A stretch of DNA of 64,000 nt from Ianthella basta (taxonomy: Eukaryota; Porifera; Demospongiae; Verongiida; Ianthellidae). The notes under the pieces are model-generated. The model saw only the letters and a list, made by a program, of their open reading frames with translations, searched no databases and was not told the DNA's origin. The stretch covers positions 2,281,482 through 2,345,481 of the forward strand of contig OZ025873.1 in assembly GCA_964019415.1 (NCBI GenBank), given 5' to 3'. Below are positions 1 to 11,064 of this stretch, piece by piece; the first letter of the stretch is position 1; every line of letters begins with the position of its first letter. Made by a program: the position numbers and the translations under genes.

Positions 1-870
1 GACTAACAAGTGTTTTTGAAAGCACAATTGCAGTAGATGTCATCCATGTGGTGTCACCTGACTTTACTAGACAACCGGTACAATGCACTATGCCCCATGC
101 AGCAACCAAAGTGGAACTCTGACAAGACCATGGCCAAGCAATTAAACAAGAATTACTTAGGAGCTTGAACAGTTAACTAGCAAATATAAGTATGAAACTG
201 GCATGATCGAAGCCCAATCTTGTAGCCAGCTATATATATATAGCTACGTACATGGCACAAATATTGAACAATGTGTAGCTAAACGGTCTTTACTTCACAT
301 ATGCACACAGTACCATGGCACTGTTGGAAGTAAGATGCAGATTGCATCACATGGTGACTGCAGTAGGCATTGTGCACTCACTGTAGCTCTATAGCTATGC
401 AGCCAGCGGTAATTGTACATATTGCAACATGATGCCCCATGTATTAGCACTTGTAACCTAAAATCTGCGATGCGCCGTAGAACAGGCCCTTCACCGTCAT
501 GTTATAGACCCCTTGGGCTTTCATACAAGGTATAGCACGATAGCGTGAAAACTGGCAGAAGAGCGCTAGGAGAAGAATAAGGGATGCCAGGGTCGGCTAG
601 AATTTCGCCATTGTAGAAGTAAAAACTACGCTTTAAAGGCTAGGACTCACTGGAAACCTGTCGTTTCTGCTGTGTTCCGACGTTAATCCTGCATTTATCC
701 AGTTTTCGTGGAGAAAAAGGAAGCTGAAGTTGTGTCTTCTTGGATGGATAGGATCCCAGTTCCAATTCCCAATTGGCAGCTATAAATCTAAGTTGCCACT
801 GCGAAACAGCCGTGTATTCGGGCCATTGCAAAATGGCGGCCGGAAGTGGGCTGGGGACGAGACTAGTCTC
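1..870. other. Non-coding stretch, no feature recognised
   Basis: I find no convincing coding exon, RNA gene or repeat structure here. The open frames are short, lack domain signatures and have no splice context. The stretch may be the flank of a gene outside the window. Confidence 0.4.
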
Positions 871-871
871 T

Positions 872-1623
872 TACCGTGTGCGCTTTAATTTACGCGGGGT
901 TTATATTTCGCGGATTTGCAATTTTCGCGTTTTTAAATTCGCGGGTGCTGGGTACAGTGGTGTTGAAATATTCGCGGGTGAAATATTCGCGGATGTCTTT
1001 CGACATGTTGTTCTAGTGCCAGTGGGCGTCCCAATGCTTGCACAGGAAGTTTTCCACAGGTTTATCATCCCCTTTTCTTTTTGGCTGGCCAATTCTGCGC
1101 AATACGTCTTCTTCCGCCCTCTCACTGTGCTCTCCTTCAACTCTAAGCCTTGCTTTGTCTTTAAATCACGTGAGGCTGCTGCAATGCCATTTTCAGCGGT
1201 ATACGTACTTGGCGATCTTTGCTTTCTAAGTCTCTGTGGTGGTCTTGTCATATTGGTCTTTTTTCATCGACCCCATGGCCACCGATCCGCTTTGCAGCAG
1301 CTGCAGCCACGAGCGTAGTGATCTCGACTTCTTGCTGTACAGCCTTCGCCGTTGATGGAGGAACAATCTTCTCCAACTCTGGAACGATGTTGCGCTGGGG
1401 TACCAAGTAAGGACGAATAGAGATGTTTGTCGGCAGCAAGAACAACGGGTCGGGAACAAAGGAACTAGCGAAGCGAGTTTGCCCCGTAGCCAATTATCGC
1501 CATTTTTGTTACGCATGACGTCATTGATTGGCTCGTGCTGTGATGTCCAAATATTCGCGGATGGCTGCTGATCTGCGAAAACCGCGAACATTAAACCCCG
1601 CGAAAATTAAAGCGCATACGGTA
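872..1623 (-). mobile_element. Decayed DNA transposon with TCGCGG-rich terminal inverted repeats
   Basis: The left end begins TACCGTGTGCGCTTTAATTT and the right end, read on the other strand, begins TACCGTATGCGCTTTAATTT. The match continues for about 45 bp with minor differences and includes several TTCGCGG words. Between the ends, two overlapping minus-strand frames (about 1493-1248 and 1251-901) together read like a broken helix-turn-helix protein. The second contains ENGIAAASRDLKTKQG followed by LKESTVRGRKKTY, resembling the N-terminal region of transposase-like proteins that are multicopy in sponges and cnidarians (recalled, not searched). A frameshift separates the two parts, so the element is probably dead or non-autonomous. 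The superfamily is not assigned. Confidence 0.65.
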
Positions 1624-1756
1624 TTACGCTGCTTGCTACAGCTGCCTCTGTGACGAGCTACTTTTGACTCCTGCGCAATTGCTATTACCAGAGATGGTTG
1701 GTACGTAGTTAAGGTCTCTTACGCTTGCTTGCTACAGCCGCCTCTGTGACGGGGTA

Positions 1757-1970
1757 AGGTAAAGTAGGGGGTTTCCGAACAAGATGGGGTTTCCGAACAC
1801 GGCACAGCCCTCCGCCTGTATTCGTAGGAACAGCTTCTCACTCTGTCAGTTTATACATTGACTCTTGTGCTAACCGCATACAGAAATGGAAGCTCTTCTA
1901 CTGCGTGCAGGCGAAATGCGGCTCCCTGTTCGGAGACCCTATCTTGTTCGGAACCCCCCTACTTTACCAT
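1757..1970. mobile_element. MITE with ~48-bp inverted ends
   Basis: The left end reads GGTAAAGTAGGGGGTTTCCG and continues to CCGAACACGG. The right end, reverse-complemented, reads GGTAAAGTAGGGGGGTTCCG and continues with the same GAACAAGAT and CCGAACA words. The interior of about 120 bp has no coding capacity. The structure fits a non-autonomous DNA element inserted next to a short duplicated motif (CTTGCTACAGCTGCCTCTGT at about 1630 and a near copy at about 1725). Confidence 0.65.
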
Positions 1971-2219
1971 ACTTTTGTCTCTTGGGCTGGTGCAATTACG
2001 CAGTCTCTGGTGTCGGCTTTTAGTGAACTCTTCTGCTGGACACGTGACTGTCATGATAGTGAAGGTGAACTGTCCGGTTTAGCCATACAAGGACTGTATG
2101 GGCCAGGTGGGAGGTGTGCTGTTGCTTTGGCAGTTAAGTTCTCTTACTCTTGCTGGCTATATTATGGAATTGGCCAATATTTAGGACACGGCAGCTGCCA
2201 GTTCCTGGCTGTTCAGATG

Positions 2220-2401
2220 TACAGTTGATTTCAGAATGACTGGCCAACATGGCAAATGGCAAATGACGTGATGTCACAGCAAATGGCAATACTAAACAAT
2301 AGGTGTGACGTAATAGCAAGCAGCAAAACTACTAGTGACATCAAGCCATTTGGCCGTTCAGCCATTTGCCATTTTGGCCAACTGTTCTGAAATCAGCTGT
2401 A
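2220..2401. mobile_element. 182-bp MITE with TA ends
   Basis: The left end reads TACAGTTGATTTCAGAATGA; the right end, reverse-complemented, reads TACAGCTGATTTCAGAACAG. Both continue through TGGCCAA and ATGGCAAATGGC, giving arms of about 40 bp. The boundary TA dinucleotides fit a TA target duplication as made by Tc1/mariner-type transposases; that assignment is inference. No ORF of interest lies inside. Confidence 0.7.
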
Positions 2402-2603
2402 GTCTCCGTCATACCCAGACCCCACCCATCTGCCTGCCAGCAATATTATTGTGACAGAATGCGCTACAACTAATTTCTAAATAAATCCTGATTGCAATTG
2501 TACGCATGTGCACATGTTCTTGATAATAATAAAAATAAAACCATTAAGGACAAACACAAAATAAACTTCCCGCTGGCCCCCACAATGCCTTGCATTCGTC
2601 TAG

Positions 2604-3478
2604 TATATTCACAACTTGTTCACAGCTTCATTTGCATAAGCTTGCTGCATAGACACTAGCTGTTTTGTAATAGACTTTCATATCAACGTGAATCTGGTGA
2701 TACTGGTGTCCCACACACAATAGGAATGTTGACAAGCATGTGTGGGTAGGAAGGCATGCCTGGAGCAACGTGGGGGGTATGATTATCTAGCCTAAGGCAT
2801 ACTTGGTGGCTAACTTCACGCAATCCCATGATTCAGTGACATTTGTACTATATTGCAGGAAGCCAGCACCTTGGTGACCAGTAGCTAATCAGACATAGTT
2901 GGAAACACACTACACGCCCACCACATAGTACAAAGAAACAATTAGATCCTCTATCTAAGTGTATTAATTCACTAATTGTGTACTCAGTGGAATACACTAT
3001 ACACACACACACAGGTAGTATGCATACTGCACTTGTAACTGTACATGTGTTCTATATGCACAGGAGTATCAGTGCCAACAAATATCACCTCCACTGTTAG
3101 CAGCCCACAGTCGACAGCGACGATAGAGTCACTGTCAACAATAGAGGATAAAGGAACTGCAGAATTCCTCGTCCCAATTAAAGGCACAGTGCAAATGGCA
3201 TATGAACTATGAGATCCACAAACCTGAACGAAAACACTCAGAAGACAAGGCCTTTGACGAACCCCAATAGCTTGTGGTCACATTGCTGCATCACACAGTG
3301 AGTAAAAACAACTATATTGCTCCATCACGCTTGGGACATGTAACTCTGACACAGCTACCGCTGCAAATGCAAATGGCATAGCAAATAATCAGGTGCAGAT
3401 GATTGGCAAAGGGTACTTAGCTAGCTACCTATATAGCTGCATTGGCTATCGGAATGCATATATAACCAGTGCCATGAC
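2604..3478 (-). repeat. Duplicated 3' end of GOSR2 (pseudogene fragment), copy 1
   Basis: This 875-bp segment is almost identical, in the same orientation, to 11065-11926. The second copy is the real 3' end of the GOSR2 gene on the minus strand. Copy 1 keeps only the last ten codons and stop (the part encoding VMALVIYAFR) and then about 840 bp of downstream sequence. It lacks every upstream GOSR2 exon, so it cannot make a SNARE. The main difference between copies is a short indel near 2905. There is no poly(T) at the low-coordinate edge, so it is not an obvious retrocopy. Confidence 0.85.
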
Positions 3479-3544
3479 AGTATGTAACCTACAATGATAC
3501 GAGATTCTTGAGCAAGACACAACTGATAATGATAAATCAATCAA

Positions 3545-3592
3545 ATGCAGGACGTTTCGACCTGAAGGTCTTTGTCAACTGCGTACAGGATA
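3545..3592 (-). other. Hammerhead-like / Penelope-type sequence motif
   Basis: On the minus strand the sequence reads TTGACAAAGACCTTCAGGTC then GAAACGTC. The GACCT/AGGTC hairpin followed by GAAAC resembles stem II and the core of a type I hammerhead ribozyme, as known in Penelope-like retroelements, but the CUGANGA box is decayed to TTGACAA. It lies just beyond the 3' end of the LINE. It is probably a relic of another retroelement. Confidence 0.35.
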
Positions 3593-4773
3593 AGGGGTGA
3601 GGTGAGAGGTGGCTATTTATAACATTAGGGGCAATAACAACACAGACTCTTAAGTACACAAAATGCTGTAATCTGATTGGTTGAGTTACAAAACTTAGGA
3701 TAAACAACTGTAAGGAGGATTGGTTGTTTACAATAACTGTGATGATGTAATGACAGGTAGTGTCCTAGTGTGGCCTAATGTGGGCTGGGTGTGTTACAGC
3801 TGATAAGTAAAGTTACATAATAATGTACAAACAAGAAAGTAAATTAAAGAGAAATAGTGGATGGAGGGTGGGGGTGATGTTACGTTTGGTCCAATACTGG
3901 GTTCCAGAGTGAGGGAAGTAGTAAGCCCTTGTCTAGGTTCATGGACCTCTTGCTTCTTGAACTTTCCAATGCCTATATCTCCAACTTCTACTCTGCACCA
4001 CTGAAACCAAGCCCCCAAGGCCTTCTTCCCTGCCACTACTTCGTCTTGTACCATCTCCTTAAGGTCCAAGTGCTCATCTACCACACACCCCAAGTATATG
4101 TAGCAGCTCATCATTGGAATCTCCTCACCATCGATCATGTATCTTATCTCATTTCTCATCACTTTCTTCTTTCTGATGTGCATGATACCACACTTGGCAA
4201 CATTAATCCTGATCCCCCAATCCTCACACCACTGCACAAGTGCATCTAGACTCTTTCTTAATCCCTCTTTGTCTGAGGCCAACAAGGTGGGTCATCTGCA
4301 AAAAGGAGACCTGGTATGGTGTCACCACCACACACCACACTCCACACCACAGCTATCGTCCCTCAGTCTGGACACTACTCCATTTATGTAAAGGGAGAAT
4401 AACAAAGGAGAGAGGACACAGCCCTGTTGAAGACCAGCATTGACCTGAAACTCCTCACTCTGTTCACCTCCTACTTTGACACGGCAGGTGGTTCCCTCAT
4501 AAAGGGCCTTCTAGAAATGCAAGAACTTGCCATTTATCCCCAAACCCTCGAGGCAGCTCCACAATTTTCTATTGTCCACTTTGTCATATGCCTTAGAGAA
4601 ATCTATGAACGCAACCATCATCCCATTTGCCTTCTTCACTATTTCCATCTGTCCCAACAGCACCGTCAACACCTGGTCCCTGCACCCCCTCCGCTTCCTG
4701 AAACCTCCTTGCTCATCTGCAATCAGACCTTCCTCTTCGGCTACACTTGACAGATGGTTGTTTAAAACCATAC

Positions 4774-5067
4774 CAGGGGTGGCAGAACGGGGGGGGCAGG
4801 GGGGCAATTGCCCTCCCCCCCCATCCAAATCCTGATAGCTCATGCACAAATTTTGGTGACTCACCAAAATCACCAAAAACCTGAAGGAGACTCTATTTTG
4901 TACGTACGTACATCTGCAACAGTATATAATTTCTTTTTATCAATGTCAAGTATAGACAAGTCTGCTCAGACAGCAATGCATGCATGACCGTGCCAGCGTG
5001 CAACTCGCCGTGCCAGGGCTATAATCATACTCGCCTCCCCAACTGGGAAGTTGCTCAGCCACCCCTG
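4774..5067. mobile_element. Small TIR element nested in the LINE reverse transcriptase
   Basis: The ends are CAGGGGTGGC and, on the right, GCCACCCCTG, and the sequence CATAC flanks both sides. Removing the segment rejoins the LINE reading frame: the RT text runs from SKVLC directly into MVLNNHLSSVAEEEG. The terminal sequence resembles those of hAT elements, but the flanking repeat is shorter than the usual 8 bp, so the superfamily is left open. Confidence 0.7.
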
Positions 5068-7324
5068 CATACATAGGACCTTACTCACAGTAGAAGTCAG
5101 TGAGACTCCACGGAATTTATTCACGTCACACGCCCCCTTAGCCTGCTTCTTAGGTACTGGAACCACTAAGCTCTCCTTCCATGCAGATGGGACAAGACCA
5201 TACTCCCAGCAGACTTGGAACAGCACTACCCTAACTCCAAGAAGACAGTCAGCCTTCATCATCTCTACAGCAATTCCATCTTGCCCTGGAGTAGCATCAC
5301 TCCTCACTCTTTCCAATGCCCATTGCACTTCTTCTGCTGAGATGGGTGTGCAGAGGCGGTCACTGAAGTCCAAGCTATCCTGCTTACCATGGGTTGACTC
5401 CTCAACTCCATTACCCCCCTCTCCACAAGAGCTTTCATCCACACACCCCAGCAGTCTACTAAAATGATTGCACCACACGTCCATTACTTCTTCATTACAC
5501 CTTATGTTCCCTTCTGGATCAAGAACCTCCATCAAGTTATACTTTTTCTTAGTCTGGCTAACATTCAGCTGCTTTATGGACCTCCAAAACTTCTTTGGGC
5601 TTCCCAACTCTGCTTCAAGTTGACGGCGCTTCTGTGTTTGGATCCTATGGTCTTTGTCACTAACACTTCTCAACCACTTTTCTCACATCGATGCATGACC
5701 TTCCTCAACCCTGCAAATTCTCTAGTGAACCATGGTTGACCTTCCTCCCGTCTGGTGTTGTTCACCTCTTTCAAACTCGCCTTCATTCCTTTAATTAGCT
5801 AATTTAGCTATACACTGCTATACACACATACACACACTGCTATACACTAGCTATACACTGCATCAAGCTTTCTCTGATCACCTGTGACAGCCTTCAGACC
5901 ATCAATAATGCTCTCAATGAAATCAGTGTCATTGGTCATGTGCCCTTCCGGGACTACATACTTGGTTGACCTCCTCGGGCTATCACTTCCCTTGCTAGCA
6001 CCTCGGCATGAGTCACCAAGTCCCAAGCAAGAACAGAGTGGTCAGGCAACGGTATCCCTCTTCGTTGCAGCACAGAGCTGCCTCGCACTGGTACATAGTC
6101 TTTACCCTGAAGTTAGTAATAGAATCCAGCTCCTCTGCAGGAACAAGGCAATAATCCACCACGGAGCAACCTCTACTTGAGATACATGTGAAATCATCCC
6201 TGCATGCCTTTGCGTCCATTCACAAAACAAAGCCCTGCACTCAGCAAACACTCTACCAGCAATTCCCCTTGATCATTCTTCACCATATCCACACTGATTC
6301 TGTCACTCACCCACTCCACATCACCGGCATGATCCTTCAAGTTGCCACATCTGGCATTAAAATCACCACATACCACCACCTGACCTTCTAGCTGAAACCT
6401 TTGAATCTGTTCAGTCAAAACTTGGAATTGTTCTTCAGTGTCTACTTCACGACTGGAACCCACTGGTGGAAAGTAACACACAGCTACAAAAAAACATCTC
6501 ATGGGACTCCTTGTTCTCAAACTTTACCCACAACACATCCTCAACTTCCACATCCACAATAACCACTGACCACCACTTACACCAGGAGGACTTGACCAAC
6601 ACACCTACACCACCAGACCCTCTCACTGCTTTTCTGCTTAAGCACGATCTGTTGTGCCCAAACCAACAATAGCCATCATAGTCCACCTTTTCATCGTCCT
6701 TCAACCATGTTTCCACCAAACATGCAACGTCTGGTTGAAAGAAGTTAATAACCTTGGCCCTGAAGTCATTACTTTCCACAGACCTATCCTTACCACCTCG
6801 ACCTCCCTTGGCCAATCCCGCCACATTCCAGCATAACATAGACACCAGATCCTCACCAGCTGAGTTCACATTAGTACCCCCCTAGCTGCACCACTACTCT
6901 CCCCATCACTCAAGCCATTGCCCCGCACTGCCTCCTGCTCCTCTGCTAACAACCTAGAACTTGCACCACCACTGACTCTAAAAAAGGTGCTTCCTTCTCA
7001 ATTTTCCAGAAGTCACCATAGCTACCTCCATCTACTACCTTCAACACACTCTCTTCCCCCAACACCCAAAACCACCACCTGAAACGGCTCTTCTCACTCT
7101 TGAACACACGTTCAACCTCAATTGAGGCTGCCCCAGGCACCCTGCTCGCCAAAAATGCTTTGACATCCTCATCTGTATCCTCTCACTTGGTTACCCACAG
7201 CTTCCTTCTACCCACAAACTGTTGTGCCTTTACTGGAGATCCAGGAACACTCTTTCTTTCAGCCTGGGCCTTCTTGGGCACCACCTTGTTCCCCTTCGCT
7301 GTGCCACAGACAAGCGACTTGGGC

Positions 7325-7396
7325 TTTGCCCTGAACGTCGGCAAGGTTTTCAACCCTGTTGTGAAGCTGGTATTAGAGAACCAACCCTTTCAGACT
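7325..7396 (+). repeat. Fragment of the dispersed hairpin/hammerhead-like element (copy A)
   Basis: About 70 bp starting GCCCTGAACGTCGGCAAGG and ending near AACCAACCCTTTCAGAC match the tail of the element at 35571-35762 and the inverted one at 30325-30490. The part between CCTGAA and CGTCGGCAAGG that would form the hairpin core is deleted. The fragment sits inside the LINE ORF1 region in the opposite orientation, so it is probably a later insertion or recombination. Confidence 0.6.
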
Positions 7397-8084
7397 TCGG
7401 CTTCCTGGGATTCTCCTTCATGTGAGGTATTGGATGTTTCTTCTCACCTGATCCCCTCACGGCTGCACTATACGAGGGCTTACCTTTCACGGTAATCTGC
7501 TCACCAGGTGACCTCTCAGGTTCGCCGTCATTCGTGCAGGTCGGCATCTCACCTTTTTTGAGCTGCTCGCGTAATTCCTTCACCTCTTTCTTCAATGACT
7601 CCACCTCTCGTAACAGCGACAACGTTTTGGATGCGAGACAGAAGCAGCACACAAAATCTTACTTTGCCAACAGATCCACGCCCTCTTTGAACTGCATGCA
7701 ACGAAAGTGGAACCATCCAGAACATAAGTCGCAACAAGCCATCTCTCCGAAGTCCTGATCGTTTCCACAAAAGCATCGATCGCACTAAATCTTTCTCCTC
7801 TGATACATCATCGTTGATCACACACTCCTTAGCATTGGGATCACAGGTGAGAATCTTCGAATCATTGATAGGAACTACTTCTGAAGCGTTCCGGGCATGC
7901 AGTCTTCTTGCCCCGTAGTTCCCGCTCTGTCGCCATTTTAATCACACTTTATATACGTATGTCCTGGTGGGTACTGGCCAGGAAGGAGCTGGGGGGTTGT
8001 GCCCATGTTGCACTAACTGGCATGCTTGGATGTATGGCTGCTTGCATACTGCAGCAGCTAGGTAGAGGGAGGGGGGGCGCTGCA

Positions 8085-8091
8085 TATATAA
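8085..8091 (+). promoter_or_regulatory. TATA box of the kinase-kelch gene
   Basis: TATATAA lies 50 bp upstream of the start codon at 8141, preceded by a G-rich tract (GGAGGGGGGGCGC). Transcription would start near 8115 and leave a very short leader. The role is inferred from position only. Confidence 0.5.
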
Positions 8092-8140
8092 TCACAGCAC
8101 ATTTCGGAGAGAACAGTTACACGCAACCATTTTTGCTACC

Positions 8141-10930
8141 ATGGCAAATTCAGGGTACAGCAGAGCTAACATTGCGGAGAGATTCTCTGAGTTCATCCTG
8201 AACGATGTGCAGCTCTCCTCGCACGTCCTCGGTGCGGGATCGTTTGGGGAAGTGGTGCTGGCGAACTGGGGCGGGACTGTCTGCGCGGCGAAGAGACTGC
8301 ACAGGGTCTTCAGCATCCTTCCGCAGGACGCTTACGGCTCCGTCATCAAGCGCTACCTCCAGGAATGCCACACTTGGAGCCAGCTCCGCCACCCCGGTAT
8401 CGTCCTCTTCATCGGTGTCGTGTTCGAACCAGGCGATAGCTACCTTCCCCTCCTCGTCATGGAAAAAATGGACAGCAGCCTACTGCATTTCGTGGAAAGC
8501 CGCACGAAGGCTTCCTTGCCACTCCGACACAAGGCCAAGATCCTTCTGCAGGTAGCCTGCGCGATGGCCTACCTGCACGGAAAGAAGCTCATCCACCGAG
8601 ACCTCACTCCGAACAACATCTTAATGGATGAGTTGTCCATCAAGGCCAAAATCACGGACTTCGGCCTTACACGCGTCACGGCAGAGTCTCGCATGGCCAC
8701 GAAGAGCGCCGCCGGGACCCCCACATTCATGCCGCCTGAAGCATTGCGCTTAGAGCCGCGTCACGACAGCAAGCTGGACGTATTTTCCTTCGGCAATCTC
8801 ATCTTATTCACCACTACGCACAAATGGCCAATGCCAGATGTCCAGGTAATTAGTGCTTAAGCTATTAATCGCGACTAATTTTATTATTTATTCCTTTTTA
8901 AAATTAGCTTGTTCTTTTAACCTACCTAGTATTAATTTCTGCCCTTGTGTTGCCTTCCCACATGCAGGCTGCTATGATGAATGGAGTACTCAAGGCCTTT
9001 ACTGAGTATGAGCGAAGAGTGTCTTATATTAGCATCCTGGACAACTTTGAAAAGCAGCTCTTTCTAGATCTAATCCAAGAGACCCTAGACAACGACCCTG
9101 ACAGCCGGCCAACTAGCTCAGATGTGATGAAGAGAATGGGTGAGATTCTCTCTCAAATTCCCAAAGACACGGAGAAGCCCAATTCAGCGAAGAGCTCTCC
9201 AAGTGGACTCACTTCAGATCCCACTTCAGCGAAGAGCTCTCCAAGTGTCAGCCTGGAAGCAACTGAAGCAGAAGCCAAAGCAACAGAACTGAGCAAGAAG
9301 TTGCAGGTGATTGCAGCATTAGAGCACACCACTATATTGTTTCTTGTTTGATAGTCACAAAATTAACATCATTACTTAATATTCATCTGATCAATTGTGC
9401 AGGATCAAAATACCAAGTTATTCAACTTCACACTGGAGATTGACAAACTGAAGGAAGAGAAGGAAATTCTGAACGAGAAAGTAAAGTCACTGGAGCTCCA
9501 GTTGTTTAAGAGTGAGAGCAATTTACAGGGACTGAAGTCTGCCCAATCCAAACTGTCTGCTGTCCCATTACGGTCTCGAGACCCTCCTCGCAATGATCAG
9601 CTGTCTCTGACAAAGGAGCTGCTCATGTCACCGTCAACTGCAAGCCCCTTGAGTTGCCCACCTAGTCCTACTAATATGCCTCGATCTCGATCACAACTGA
9701 ACCTCCAGCTTAGGAGAGTGAGTGAGAACCAAGCAGCTGTGCATGTACAGCATGAGTCACTTAACTCCACATACTAAATATCACCATTTAACATACAAGA
9801 GCATATTTGTTCACAAGCGGCAGTTGAAAATCAATATACATTTGATGTGCCTCAATCACTGCATCAATTTGTAACAGTGTGGCTGTGAGATTTTGTTACT
9901 TTAGCTAATGGTTTTGTTGTTCCATGTTCCAATTCTGTAGTCTTCCCTCCCATTGTATCTGCCTGGGATAGACTGGAAAGAGGAGGGAAACGGCATGCCC
10001 AATCCCATGTTCATGGCATCAGCAGCTGTCATCGGTGGGATGGTCTACGTGGGAGGAGGTTACAGCAGTGCTGAAAAGACCCAAACAGACCTGTATAAGT
10101 TCAATCCAGGAGAGAAGCAGTGGGTGATCCTGCCTCCACCTCCTCATCCATGCAGTGGTTTTACGTTGGTTGCGCATGAAGACAGCCTGCACCTTATTGG
10201 GGGAGAGTATGCGAGAATGCCCAAGGCTCGCTCTCTCCCTGTGTCAGACAAGGTCCAGACACTCAATGTGTCATCTAGCATCACGGAGTGGTCTACGAAT
10301 GTGCCACCTCTCAAATGCCCAAGATACTCAGCAGCAGCCATCTCCCATGAAGGCTACATCATTGTGGCCGGGGGAATAGGGCTTGAGGAAGAACCAGTGC
10401 ACACACTGGAAATCATTTACCTCAGCAATGGAAAGAAGAAGTCAGAGTGGATCAGCATCAACAAGATGCCTCTTCGTTGCCATGTTCGCCCACAGCTTGT
10501 GATGTATAACCAAGTTATTTACCTCGCTGGAAGAAAAGAAGACTCTAAAGACAACACCAAAGTATTTAGCCTACCCTTTCGAGAGCTACTGGACACTAGC
10601 AAAATGCAGGGCCGTCGGAGGAAGTCCTCTGCATCTCAATTTGAATTCACTTGGTTGCAGGAGAGTGCCATAGTTGCTGGAGCTGCAATCTTTGTCCTTG
10701 GAGGTGAGATGATGGCAGCAGGTGGCGATGGGGAGAAGGGAGGATATTGCTGGTGCTACAACGCTGAGCTTAAGGGGTGGGTGAAGAACTGCAGCATTCC
10801 TCGGGCAAGGGAGGACCCTGTTGCTGCTGTCTACAGCGAGGACGAGGTGATTCTGCTAGGGGGAAGCCAATCAGTGGCAGGTGAACGCAAGGCAGTCGGC
10901 TACGTTGACATCGGGACACACCTAGACTAA
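8141..10930 (+). CDS. TKL-type protein kinase fused to coiled coil and kelch propeller
   Basis: Four exons (8141-8845, 8968-9306, 9403-9717, 9941-10930) join in phase to 782 aa. Residues 20-300 are a protein kinase: glycine loop GAGSFGEV (31-38), Lys51, alpha-C Glu75, HRDLTPNN (Asp154), DFGLTR (Asp173), then the GTPTFMPPEA activation segment. HRDLTPNN replaces the usual HRDLKPxN, but the catalytic Lys, Asp and Asp are present, so activity is likely. A Ser-rich linker holds a duplicated SAKSSPS motif, followed by a coiled coil (about 345-400, EIDKLKEEKEILNEKVKSLE). The last exon has about five kelch blades (GG pairs, for example VYVGGGY, HLIGGEY, IIVAGGI, FVLGGEM, ILLGGSQ). The kelch part may bind substrate or partners. 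If the donor at 9718 is skipped the frame stops at 9777, giving a 475-aa kinase/coiled-coil form without kelch. Confidence 0.88.
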
Positions 10931-11064
10931 GATACAGAACAGTCAAATACCATTTAACTTCAGCGATTTGCCACACCAGCTATAAGGGTATTCATAAGTT
11001 ATGAATCAATCAGTAACTATATACGTCATTTACATTGTATTCACAACACTATTCAAATTGCTAA

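Larger units (their letters stand above)
3794..7925 (-). mobile_element. Degenerate non-LTR retrotransposon (LINE) with ORF1 and endonuclease/RT ORF2
   Basis: Read on the minus strand, the order is ORF1 (about 7880-6900), apurinic-type endonuclease (about 6869-6194), and reverse transcriptase (about 5673-4511 with C-terminal part to 3794). Landmarks include LCWNVAGLA and VVCGDFNARCGN in the endonuclease, FRGVSL and EQGGFRKRRGCRDQ in RT fingers/palm, and VAFIDFSKAYDKVDNRKLW with the first catalytic Asp of the palm. ORF1 has a PHD-type zinc finger followed by a coiled coil. Several frameshifts and at least one in-frame stop break both ORFs, and a 294-bp TIR element interrupts the RT. The clade is uncertain; CR1/L2-like is a guess from the motifs. 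Confidence 0.85.

Noticed and set aside
773..1318. 181-codon plus-strand frame
   Set aside because: It crosses a transposon terminal repeat; the plausible coding sense of that element is the minus strand.
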